A stretch of DNA of 64,000 nucleotides from Novosphingobium sp. (lineage in GTDB: Bacteria; Pseudomonadota; Alphaproteobacteria; Sphingomonadales; Sphingomonadaceae). The position numbers and the translations under genes are program-made. The stretch's first letter is position 1, and each line of letters starts with the position of its first letter. The stretch is taken from positions 1 to 64,000 of the forward strand of contig NZ_JAIXPP010000030.1 in assembly GCF_027486195.1 (NCBI RefSeq), written 5' to 3'. Shown one piece after another: positions 15,316 to 23,792 of this stretch. Below the pieces are notes generated by a model. That model saw nothing but the letters and a program-made list of their open reading frames with translations. It ran no database searches and had not been told where the DNA came from.

Positions 15316-17476
15316 AGTAGCGCTTGTACGAGTGGTAGAATGCATCGTCGCCATATCCGAAGCGCGCCTGTTTGCGCATGTCGACGCGGGTCAGCGCGAC
15401 GCCGGCCAATTGCACCCGGTCATCGGGAAGCAGCCGCAGCGCAGAACGCAGCGCCGCCTCCGGCGTCTTGCGCCAGCGCACCACGAAGACCGAGGCATCG
15501 GCCTTGCGCAGCATCAGCCGCGCGTCCGCGATGGGCAGCACCGGCGCCGTATCGATGATGATCGCATCGAACATCTCGCGCGCGGCATCCAGCATGCGGT
15601 CCATCTCGTCCCCGGTCAGCAGTTCGGGCGCCTTGTCGCTCCCTTCGGCCAGCGGCAGGATGTTGAGCCCCGTCGCCGGGTCCACCACCAGCGCGGCTTC
15701 GAGCGATGCGCAGCCGCCCAGCACGTCCATCAGCCCGGGCCGCCCGGCATCGCCGCGCAGGAACCGGCTCACGCCCTGGCGGCGCAAGTCGCCATCGATC
15801 AGCAGCACGCGGTCTCCCGAAAGCGCCATAGAGCGCGCGAGGCAGATCGAGGTCGTCGTCTTGCCTTCATCGGGCAGCGCCGATGTCAGCGCGATGATCC
15901 GCGCCTTCGTGGTGTTCATCGCGATCGATGCGCGCAGCGAGCGGAAGCTTTCGGCAAAGGCCGAACGCGGATCCTCCAGCAGCGCCGCCATCGGCACTTT
16001 CTCCTCACCCCGCCAGACCGAGCCCAGCGTCGGGATCGAGCCGAGATAGCGCACGCCGAGCCGCTGCTCGATGTCGTCCCCGGTGGTGAGCCCGCTGAAG
16101 GTCATTTCCGCCGCAAACGCTGCCGCCACACCAAGCCCGAGCCCGAGCGCCACCGAAAGCACGAGATTCAGCGCCACGTTGGGGCTGGTCGGCTTGAGCG
16201 GCACCGCAGCCGGGTGGAGCAGATCGGCATCCGCCTGCTCGGTCCCCTCGCGCGCGGTCAGTTCCTTGAACCGGTTGAGATAGCTCTCGTAGAGCGCGTT
16301 CGAGGTTTCGGCCCGCTTTTCAAGGTCCTGCAGTCCGACCATCGCCGCATTGTTCTGCGCCAGCGTGCCGCGCGATTGCTGCAGCGATCCGGTGAGCGAG
16401 GCCAGCCGCTGCTGGGAAACCCGCGCCCGCGCCTCAAGGCTGGAGATCACCCGCTGCGTCTCGTCGGCAATCCGCGCGTCGATCGCACCCAGCGCTGCCT
16501 TTGCTCGCAACACATCGGGATGGCGCGGGCCATAGCGTGCGGTGAGCGAGGCAAGTTCGGTCGCCGCGCTGGCTTGCTGCGCGCGGAGCGAGCCGACCGC
16601 AGGCGAGGAGGCCACTTCGCCCACGCCGCCCGCACTGACGCCCAGCGCCAGCTGCCGCCGCGCTGCATCGAGCCGCGCGCCATCTTCGCTCGCCGACGCG
16701 CGCGCGGTGGTAACCGCCTGGTTGTAGCTGGAGATTTCCTGCTCGGTGAGCGAGCCCATCGTGGTCGAGAGGAGGTTGTTGGCGATGCGGTAGCGCTGCA
16801 CCGCTGCGGTATCGCCAAGGGCCTGCTGGCGCAGCTGCTCGAGCCGCTCGGCGATGGCGGTCGTCGTTGCCCGCGCAGTCTTCCGTTTCGCCTCGAGCGC
16901 GCCGGCGGTATATTGCTGCGCGAAGGTGTTGGCCACGCGGGCGGCAAGTGCGGGATCGGTGTCCTCGAAGGTAATCGCGATGCCATAGGTCGTGCCGATG
17001 CGTGTGGCCACCACGCCCTTGCGCAGCCAGGCCAGCGCCGCTGCCCGCGCCTCTGCCCCACGCTTGGCAAAGCGGTCCTCCTTCGCAAGGCTGAGGGTTT
17101 CTGCCACCGCGCCGAGATTGGCTTCCGAGGTCACTACGGCGACTTGCGTATCGACGTAGCCTTCGCTCGGGATCGCGGCCTGCTGAGGCCCGTCGCTCGT
17201 GCTCGTCGGCGCGACTGCCTGCGGCCGGCTGTTGAGCGTGACTTCGGCGCGCGCAGTATACGTGCGCGGCTGCAGCGCTGTCAGCAGCAGGCCGGTGGCC
17301 AGCACCGCGAACAGGACCGCAAGAAACACGCCGAGGCGGCGCCGGAACACCGCAAAGAGCAGCCTCAGGTCCACCCGATCCGCCGCCGGGGGCGGCACTC
17401 TTGGTTCGAAGGCGAGGGTGGATGCCATGCCTGGCACACCCCCGGCGTTGCGATAGAGGCCGACTGCCGTGTTCAC
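15308..17476 (-). CDS. Polysaccharide co-polymerase and tyrosine autokinase (BY-kinase)
   Basis: A 722-residue protein. The GTG at 17476 is preceded by GAGGAG eight bases upstream and is preferred over ATG 17428. The N-terminal half has two membrane helices flanking a periplasmic Wzz-type coiled-coil domain (first helix around residues 45-65). The kinase half shows Walker A LPDEGKTTT (534), A' LLIDGD (558), Walker B IIIDTAP (639) and a Tyr-rich tail with five Tyr in the last 17 residues. It controls chain length and export with the Wza protein encoded divergently. It is the first gene of the exopolysaccharide operon. Confidence 0.92.
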   Translation of the reverse strand: MNTAVGLYRNAGGVPGMASTLAFEPRVPPPAADRVDLRLLFAVFRRRLGVFLAVLFAVLATGLLLTALQPRTYTARAEVTLNSRPQAVAPTSTSDGPQQAAIPSEGYVDTQVAVVTSEANLGAVAETLSLAKEDRFAKRGAEARAAALAWLRKGVVATRIGTTYGIAITFEDTDPALAARVANTFAQQYTAGALEAKRKTARATTTAIAERLEQLRQQALGDTAAVQRYRIANNLLSTTMGSLTEQEISSYNQAVTTARASASEDGARLDAARRQLALGVSAGGVGEVASSPAVGSLRAQQASAATELASLTARYGPRHPDVLRAKAALGAIDARIADETQRVISSLEARARVSQQRLASLTGSLQQSRGTLAQNNAAMVGLQDLEKRAETSNALYESYLNRFKELTAREGTEQADADLLHPAAVPLKPTSPNVALNLVLSVALGLGLGVAAAFAAEMTFSGLTTGDDIEQRLGVRYLGSIPTLGSVWRGEEKVPMAALLEDPRSAFAESFRSLRASIAMNTTKARIIALTSALPDEGKTTTSICLARSMALSGDRVLLIDGDLRRQGVSRFLRGDAGRPGLMDVLGGCASLEAALVVDPATGLNILPLAEGSDKAPELLTGDEMDRMLDAAREMFDAIIIDTAPVLPIADARLMLRKADASVFVVRWRKTPEAALRSALRLLPDDRVQLAGVALTRVDMRKQARFGYGDDAFYHSYKRYYA

Positions 17477-17980
17477 CCCTGTTCTCCTCGGTCGAATGGT
17501 TCGCCGCCAGCTGCCCGTGCAGCCGGCAAACCTATGTGGTAAATTTCGTCCGATCCAGGAGCGCGGCCCCCTTCTCGGCATGGCGCAAGACTAGGCAAGG
17601 GGCCGCGACGGGGAAGGCGAAGCGTATCCGGTGCGGAGGAAAACCGGAGGCAGGGAAGGCTCCGACCCGCATCACAGGATCGCTGCGCGCCTTCGCGGGC
17701 GCAGTCCGAAGCTTCGTGCTGCCCTGCATCCCGCATCGCCGGATCGGGAGCAAATCCGGGTGAATGCTTAAGGATTTATGCACCATATGCCGCGGCGCGG
17801 GGCTGCGCCGATAGTCGGCGGGGCAGGTGTACCGGCTGCGGTCCGGTGCCTTTGCGGGGTCGCACCGGAACACCTCCAAGTCGGAGGATTCGGCAAGGGG
17901 CGGGGTGATTGCGCTTTGCCGCCCGCCGCATAGACTTGTGGGCATCGAACAAAAGCACGCAGAAGCATTGGAGATTTCGC
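17477..17980. promoter_or_regulatory. Divergent promoter region of the exopolysaccharide locus
   Basis: This 504-base region lies between the BY-kinase gene (minus) and the Wza gene (plus). It contains an imperfect stem-loop: TCCGGTGC (17842-17849) pairs with GCACCGGA (17862-17869), with outer GGTGT (17826-17830) and ACACC (17870-17874). The Wza ribosome site is TTGGAGA at 17968-17974. The open frames across it have no recognisable protein content. The length and the stem suggest regulated transcription of both arms. Confidence 0.45.
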
Positions 17981-18595
17981 ATGGATAGCAGGCACGATGG
18001 CGGTCGGCGCGCAGGGCATCGCCTGGCGCTTGTCATGGCTGGCATGATGGTCGTGGCCGGGGCGTTCGCACTGGGTGGCTGCGCCAGCGCTGGCGCGCCC
18101 CCGATCTCGACGGCGGACGTCGCCGTGGGCCTCGAAAGTTACCACCTCGGCGCGGGAGACCGCGTGCGCGTCACCGTATTCAACGAGCCGACGCTCACCG
18201 GCGAATACAACATCACGCCCGGCGGAGCGCTGGCATTCCCGCTGATCGGCGTGGTGGCGGCGGGCGGGCGCACGATCGATGCGGTGCAGCAAGAGCTGAC
18301 GGCCAAGCTCGCCGAGGGCTATGTCAACGATCCGCGCGTGAGCGTCGAGGTGCTCAATTACCGGCCGTTCTACATTCTCGGCGAAGTTAACCGACCTGGT
18401 GAGTATTCCTATGCCTCGGGGATGACGGTGGAGCAGGCCATCGCCCGCGCCGGCGGCTTCACCTACCGCGCGAATGAGAAGACGGTGTTCCTGCGCCGAC
18501 AGACCGGCAAGGCCGAAAGCGCCGTCTCCCTGCGCAGTGCGCAAGTGGCGGTTTTGCCCGGCGATACGATCCGCATTGGTGAACGGTATTTCTAG
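17981..18595 (+). CDS. Wza/GumB-type polysaccharide export lipoprotein
   Basis: A 204-residue protein from ATG 17981. The signal peptide ends in the lipobox ALGGC (residues 25-29), so it is an outer-membrane lipoprotein. A Poly_export domain follows (YHLGAGDRVRVTVFNEPTLT, then GEYNITPGGALAFPLIG), and an SLBB domain (FYILGEVNRPGEYSYASGMT) follows that. At about 200 residues it is the short alphaproteobacterial form lacking the long C-terminal helix of E. coli Wza. It diverges from the BY-kinase operon; its stop overlaps that of the HPP gene by four bases, tail to tail. Confidence 0.9.
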   Translation: MDSRHDGGRRAGHRLALVMAGMMVVAGAFALGGCASAGAPPISTADVAVGLESYHLGAGDRVRVTVFNEPTLTGEYNITPGGALAFPLIGVVAAGGRTIDAVQQELTAKLAEGYVNDPRVSVEVLNYRPFYILGEVNRPGEYSYASGMTVEQAIARAGGFTYRANEKTVFLRRQTGKAESAVSLRSAQVAVLPGDTIRIGERYF

Positions 18596-19068
18596 GCGGC
18601 TGCCGCCCCGTCGGCACGATCGAGCGCATGGGCGGCGAACAGCAGCAGCGCCGCCCCAAGCGCCACCGCCCCGGCATAAACGGGCATCGTCGCAGCCGTG
18701 AACAGTGGGATCGCCGCATTCGCCGCAGCTGGCGGATGATAGCAGCGCAGCGCCCACATCAGTGTCACGCCGACCGCGACCGCAGGCGCGGCGAGCCACA
18801 GCGCCCAGGGATGCGCAGCCGGACCGGCAAGATAGAACGCCGCCACACCCGTCGCCCCGCACACTACATGGCCGAGGCTCGCGGCGCGGGGCCTTGCTGC
18901 GGGCACATCGCGGCAGCCCACGATCAGCGCCGTGCTCGAAGCCCATGACGGCAGCATCAACGCAAGTCCCGCCGCCCATGAGGCGAGCACCAGCGCCTGC
19001 AGAATCAGCAAGGTCATCGCACAGATCCCCGCCGCCCGGCTCCACCCGCTGCCGATTTCCTTGCGCAT
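18592..19068 (-). CDS. HPP family membrane protein (short form)
   Basis: A 158-residue membrane protein starting MRKEIGSGWSRAAG, with four hydrophobic segments and the family signature RCYHPPAAANAAIP. HPP proteins have been linked to nitrite transport across chloroplast and cyanobacterial membranes; the bacterial role is largely unproven. A second, longer HPP protein is encoded 1.3 kb away on the opposite strand with a metallo-hydrolase between. It ends in an Ala tail, overlapping the Wza gene by four bases. Confidence 0.82.
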   Translation of the reverse strand: MRKEIGSGWSRAAGICAMTLLILQALVLASWAAGLALMLPSWASSTALIVGCRDVPAARPRAASLGHVVCGATGVAAFYLAGPAAHPWALWLAAPAVAVGVTLMWALRCYHPPAAANAAIPLFTAATMPVYAGAVALGAALLLFAAHALDRADGAAAA

Positions 19069-19353
19069 ACCTGGTCTCCCCGCATATCGTGCCCGCCTAC
19101 CGAGCTTGCCGCGCTCTGCCCAGCCCTTGTGCCAAGTGTTGCGGCCCGTGAGGATACCCGGCCCCGTTCGCGCCCTCGGAATGACGACCCCCCATCACCC
19201 TTTGGTCTCCTTTTTCCGAGAACCGCCAGAACGTCGTCCCCATGGGCCACGGTCCTCTCATGCCGCTGCGCTGATCCGCCGCCGGTTGTGCATCGCCGCT
19301 AGCTCAGGCACTCTCGTCCGCAGCGGGGGAACACCCGGAGCAGGAGAGCGCAC

Positions 19354-20259
19354 ATGGATCGTTTCCGGATCGGGCACGTCACCGTTCATCGCATCGAGGA
19401 ATGGCAGGGCACTTTTGCGCCGCCCTCCTACCTGTTTCAGGGCTACACCCCCGAAGGCTGGGACCCGCATGCCGAGGAGTTTGCCCCCGAATACTTCGAT
19501 CCGCAAACCGGCCACCTCTATGCCTTCCTGCAGAGCTGGGTGCTCGATACCGGGCATGAGCGCATCCTGTTCGATACCGGAGCGGGGAATGACAAGGACC
19601 GCCCGAACATCCCCATCTTCAGCAACCTGCAAACCGATTTCCTCGGCAACCTCGCCTGCGCCGGTTTCCAGCCGGAGGACATCGACGTTGTCGTCTGTTC
19701 GCACATTCACATCGATCACGTCGGCTGGAACACCCGCCTCGTGGAAGGACGCTGGGAGCCGACTTTCCGCAACGCCCGCTATGTGCTCCCGCTGGCGGAC
19801 CGCGCCTATTGGGACCCGGAAGACGGCGCCGCCGGGCCGGACGGCGTAGGCGCTGCCGTCAACGCCGGGATGTACGAGGACAGTGTGGCGCCGATCATTG
19901 CCGCCGGCCGCGCCGAATGGGCCGAGCCGGGCTTCGAGGTTGCCGATGGCCTCACGCTTCACGCCTGCCCTGGCCACACCCCCGGCAGCATGATGCTCGA
20001 AGTGGCGGGAAAGGACGACAACGCGCTGTTCGTCGGCGATGTCGTCCACCATCCCGCCCAGATCTACCGCCCCGAATGGAACAGCGTTTTCTGCGAGGCA
20101 CCCGATCAGGCGCGCGAGACTCGCCGCCAGGTGCTCGAACTTGCCGCCAGCCGGCAGGCACTGCTTGTGCCTGCGCACTTCGGCGGCAGCCATGTGGCCC
20201 GGGTGCTGCGCGAAGGCACCGGTTTTCGCCCGGTGCTCGGCGCCTCGGGGCTCTCCTAA
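19354..20259 (+). CDS. MBL-fold metallo-hydrolase
   Basis: A 301-residue cytoplasmic protein starting MDRFRIGHVTVHRIEEW, with a strong ribosome site (AGGAGA). Zinc ligands are the HxHxDH motif SHIHIDHVGW (H117, H119, D121, H122), then ACPGHTPGS, FVGDVVHHP and PAHFGGSH. The layout fits the lactonase/AHL-lactonase-like branch of the superfamily, but the exact substrate cannot be told by eye. It is followed after 80 bases by an HPP protein gene on the same strand. Confidence 0.85.
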   Translation: MDRFRIGHVTVHRIEEWQGTFAPPSYLFQGYTPEGWDPHAEEFAPEYFDPQTGHLYAFLQSWVLDTGHERILFDTGAGNDKDRPNIPIFSNLQTDFLGNLACAGFQPEDIDVVVCSHIHIDHVGWNTRLVEGRWEPTFRNARYVLPLADRAYWDPEDGAAGPDGVGAAVNAGMYEDSVAPIIAAGRAEWAEPGFEVADGLTLHACPGHTPGSMMLEVAGKDDNALFVGDVVHHPAQIYRPEWNSVFCEAPDQARETRRQVLELAASRQALLVPAHFGGSHVARVLREGTGFRPVLGASGLS

Positions 20260-20339
20260 CTAAAGTTGCGTGAAGGCTTCCCCTCCTGCAGGGGCCGCCT
20301 TATGGGGCGGCATCCCACGAAGCTGAGCGGATCAACCTC

Positions 20340-20996
20340 TTGCGCCTGTTCCACCCTCTTCTGTCCGGCGCGCATGCCCCAGATCGGCTGTTCGCCTGTC
20401 TGGGTGCGGTGCTGGGCATTGCCTTCGCGGCCTTCGTGTCGGCGCGTCTGTTGTTGCAGCCGGGTGATCTCCCGCTGCTCGTCGCGCCGCTCGGGGCTTC
20501 GGCTGTGCTCGTCTTCGCGGTTCCGGCGAGCCCGCTTGCCCAGCCCTGGCCCGTTGTGGGCGGCAACACCATTTCCGCGCTGGTCGGCGTCGCGGTCTAT
20601 CGCCTGATCCCCGATACCGGCCTCGCCGCGAGCGTGGCGGTGGGCGCGGCGATCCTTGTCATGTCGGCGCTGCGCTGCCTCCACCCGCCCGGCGGTGCCT
20701 CGGCGCTTACGGCGGTGATCGGCTCGAGCGCGGTCCACGCCGCCGGATATGGTTTCGCCTTCCTGCCGGTGGCGCTCAATTCCCTGTCGCTCGTGGCGAT
20801 CGGCCTAGTGTTCCACCGCCTCTCACGCCACTCCTATCCTCACCGGCCCGCGCCTGCCCCCGATGCGGGGCTGCACATGGCGGATATCGATGCCGCGCTG
20901 GAAGACATGCACGAAAGCTTCGACATTTCCCGCGCAGACCTCGATGCGCTCCTCTCGCGCGCCGAACTGCACGCCGCGCGACGCAAGGGGCGCTGA
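20340..20996 (+). CDS. HPP family membrane protein (long form)
   Basis: A 218-residue frame that appears to start at TTG 20340; no in-frame ATG exists upstream within the gap. Four to five membrane segments precede residue 160, with the signature RCLHPPGGASALTAVIG and the DLPLLVAPLGASAVLVFAVP segment typical of HPP proteins. A soluble tail of about 50 residues (ADIDAALEDMHESFDISRAD) follows. It lies downstream of the metallo-hydrolase and probably shares its transcript. The tail is absent from the short HPP protein at 18592-19068. Confidence 0.78.
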   Translation: MRLFHPLLSGAHAPDRLFACLGAVLGIAFAAFVSARLLLQPGDLPLLVAPLGASAVLVFAVPASPLAQPWPVVGGNTISALVGVAVYRLIPDTGLAASVAVGAAILVMSALRCLHPPGGASALTAVIGSSAVHAAGYGFAFLPVALNSLSLVAIGLVFHRLSRHSYPHRPAPAPDAGLHMADIDAALEDMHESFDISRADLDALLSRAELHAARRKGR

Positions 20997-21075
20997 AGCG
21001 CCGCGGGCGCACACTTGGCGCTTGTCAGGCCCGGTAGTGGGCAGGGATTTGGCAATCTGTCACCGTGCCCCTCCT

Positions 21076-22443
21076 TCAAACAATGATCAGAATATCGCTG
21101 TAGATCAGCGTGGGATGGTTGACTGCTCCCATCAGGGCGATCTGCACCGCAGCAACGCCGCCCTGGCCATCGGCATCGTAGTAGAGAATGCCGGTAGCCG
21201 TGTTGTAGATCACCCGATCCGTCGCATCGTGTGCGGAAGTCGCGCCTGCTGCTGCGTAGAACTCGTCTGCGATCAGCGCACCGGTGTGGGTGAAGCCGCT
21301 GTAAACCGACTTGCCGAGCTGGATCTTGTCGTTCTCGCTGCCGTTGAAATCGGTAATGGTGTCCACGTTGGCGATTGCAGCGGCAGTATTGAACACGAAG
21401 AAGTCCCGGCCCGTGCCGCCGGTCAGAACGTCCTTCCCAAGCCCGCCGAGGAGAGTGTCACTCCCGGCACCGCCATTCAGGGGGTCGCTGCCCCCGAGCC
21501 CTGTGAGGAGGTTGTCTCCATCATTGCCGATCAGCGTATTGACGAGATCGTTGCCCGTGCCGGACAGATATGCAGAGCCTGTGAGGGTCAGATTCTCGAC
21601 AGCGGCGCCAAGCGTATAGCTGATGCTTGCCTTGACGGTGTCACTACCATTTTCTGCAGTTTCAATGACTTGATCGCCAGTAACGTCAACGAAGTACGTG
21701 TCGTGGCCAGCGCCGCCGTCCATGATGTCCGCCCCGGTTCCTCCGTTGAGCCCGTCGTTGCCCCCGTTCCCGGTCAGCCGGTCGTTGCCAGCGCCGCCCC
21801 AGATCGTATCGTCACCGCCTGCGCCAGTCAGTGTGTCTGCGCTCGATGTTCCAGTCAGAACTTCGTTGACGACGTTGGCGACAGTGATCGCCAGCGCCTG
21901 GGTATCGGTGAGCTGGCCATCCGAAACCTTGACGATGACATCGTAGACGTTGTTCAGGCCCACATCCTTCGGCACCTCGAAATCGGGCGCTGCCGCAAAG
22001 GTGAGCGCGCCCGTCTGTGCGTTGATCCGGAAAAGCGCCGCATCGTTGCCGCCGGCGATCGAGTAGAGCAGAGCGGAGCCCGCATCGACATCGGTCGTCG
22101 TGACTGTGGTGACAGCCGTGCCATTCTCGGCCACCGAGATGGCTGCCGACGTGCCGCCGCCGTTGGACGTGATCACCGGCGCTTCATTGACGTTGGTGAC
22201 GGTGACGGAAATCTCTTGCCAGTCAGCCAGCGATCCGTCCGATGCCCTAACCTTCACTAAATAGACGTTGTTGCCATCGGCATCGCCTGGGTTGTCGAAG
22301 TTTACCGGGCTTTTGAACGATAGATCACCCGTTGTGGGATCAATCTTGAACAGAGCTCCATCCGCTCCGCCGGCGATGGAGTAGGTCAGCTGGGTGTTTT
22401 GATCGATATCGGTCGCGGTCACCTTGGTTACGGCAGTGGTGTT
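21076..22443 (-). pseudogene. 5'-truncated cadherin/RTX calcium-binding surface protein
   Basis: An open frame of about 455 codons that begins abruptly after an in-frame TAG at 22446-22444, in the middle of a cadherin-like repeat (NTTAVTKVTATDIDQNTQLT). It has two cadherin-type repeats (AALFRINAQTGALTF) and then two blocks of RTX nonapeptides (GGAGNDRLTGNGGNDGLNGG and GGAGSDTLLGGLGKDVLTGG). It ends in the hydrophobic DILIIV that resembles a type I secretion signal. The repeats and tail are intact, but the N-terminus is missing. A GTG at 22422 could in theory start a short form. No type I secretion genes are in the window. Confidence 0.7.
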
Positions 22444-22551
22444 CTAGCTCGCACTTTCGGCGATTTGCCGCCGCGCGCTATAGGCGGGTCACGAAGATCT
22501 GGCCGTCACCGACGTAACTGCATTCGAGCGGGATGGTCGCTCCCGCTTGGC

Positions 22552-23787
22552 TCAGCCCCAGTCCGCTAGCAGCCGCGTGAGCGCTGCGCCCTTGGGTAGG
22601 CAGCGCGCGGGATTGGCGCGGGGGAGGGCGGTGCAATCCCACCAGGCGCCTTCCGCGCCGGTCCGCCGATCGCGCAAATAGACGAAGCCAGGGTCCTGAC
22701 CGGGAGCCGCGCCGAGCAGTTCGCCAACCACCGCGCAGCGCTCGCGCTCTCCGCAGGCGGCAAGCGCGCGCATGGCATATGTGCCGGGGAATGCGGCCGG
22801 ATCGAGCTTGAGGGCGATGCGCCCACCGGCGGATGGCCCTCCCGCCGGTGCGGCGGACAACAGGGCGCTGCGGCTGCCGGAGCGGGAAGGCCCGTCCGCT
22901 TCGTCAAGCGGGAGGTACGCCAGCGCCGCGCCGGCATTCGCGGCAGCATCGGCTTGCCCTGCCTGTGCCGCGTCCGCGCCGCCATGCGCGGGCGATAGCG
23001 CCGCCATCGCGGCGATCCTCGGCTCCTCGCCGCTCGCGCTGCCGCGCAGCACGGCGGGTGAACCCCAGTCCCCCGGCCAGCGGTAGAACAAGTGCAGCCC
23101 CACTTGCGCGAGCTTGACGAGGCCGCTGCGCCACACCGGCACCACATAGTCGGCATGATAATGCGTCGCGAGCCCCACACGCGGATCGACCGCCCCGGCC
23201 AGCGCCGCAGCCGCGACCGCCCGCGCCCGTGCCCACGCAGCGGGGGCGGGATGGCGCGCGCGCATCGAGCCATCGCACGTAAAGCTGAACTGGCAGCCGG
23301 TGGTGCGCTCCGATCCCTGAAATACCACGCCGCACACACTGGCGGGAAAGGCGGGATGTCGCGCCCGGTTGAGCACGACCTGTACAACCGCGCGTTCGCC
23401 CGAGGGATCATCGCCCGCTTCGTACCAGGCAGCAGCGGAGAGGCAATCGAGCGCGCGCGTCTGCGCAAGCGCGTCCGCCGCACCGAGCCGGAAAGCCGGC
23501 GCGGGCGCTGCGGGAGGATTGATCACCATGGCCGCATTGGCCGCCCGCGCCGTTTCAGGCAGGTAGGGGAGCAACGCAGCCGGGTCAGGCAGCGGCGGAG
23601 GGAAGGCAAAGCGCACCTGAGGCCCGGCGGGCGGGGGCGCAAGCAGCGTAAGTGCAGCGCCAAGCCCGGCGAGGAACAGTGCTGCAAACACCAGCCGCAC
23701 CGCCATATTGCGCGGCCGCACACCCCATTCAGGAAGCGGCGGCGGCCGGTCTGTATCAACCCGGGGATCGCGCGGCAGGCTGGCCAT
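22552..23787 (-). CDS. SleB-type cell wall hydrolase with membrane anchor
   Basis: A 411-residue protein with a Pro-rich N-terminus, one membrane segment at residues 30-50 (VRLVFAALFLAGLGAALTLL) and a Hydrolase_2 (SleB) domain at about 112-230. Domain landmarks are CLSAAAWYEAGDDPSGERAV (catalytic Glu), VVQVVLNRARHPAFPASVCG and TTGCQFSFTCDG, and later THYHADYVVPVW. It should cleave peptidoglycan glycan strands in the periplasm. The last 180 residues are Ala/Gly-rich and not recognised. It ends 5 bases after the barrel gene, so the two may be cotranscribed. Confidence 0.85.
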   Translation of the reverse strand: MASLPRDPRVDTDRPPPLPEWGVRPRNMAVRLVFAALFLAGLGAALTLLAPPPAGPQVRFAFPPPLPDPAALLPYLPETARAANAAMVINPPAAPAPAFRLGAADALAQTRALDCLSAAAWYEAGDDPSGERAVVQVVLNRARHPAFPASVCGVVFQGSERTTGCQFSFTCDGSMRARHPAPAAWARARAVAAAALAGAVDPRVGLATHYHADYVVPVWRSGLVKLAQVGLHLFYRWPGDWGSPAVLRGSASGEEPRIAAMAALSPAHGGADAAQAGQADAAANAGAALAYLPLDEADGPSRSGSRSALLSAAPAGGPSAGGRIALKLDPAAFPGTYAMRALAACGERERCAVVGELLGAAPGQDPGFVYLRDRRTGAEGAWWDCTALPRANPARCLPKGAALTRLLADWG

Positions 23788-23792
23788 CGCAG

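Noticed and set aside
14930..17542. Open frame of 870 codons antisense to the BY-kinase and glycosyltransferase genes
   Set aside because: Strongly Arg/His/Gln-rich, no recognisable domain, and it spans two well-supported genes on the other strand.
17532..17945. 137-codon minus-strand frame in the Wza/BY-kinase intergenic region
   Set aside because: No ribosome site, no family likeness and mixed composition; more likely regulatory DNA.
20302..20340. ATG 20302 as start of the long HPP protein
   Set aside because: It is not in frame with the HPP coding sequence; TTG 20340 is the first usable start in frame.
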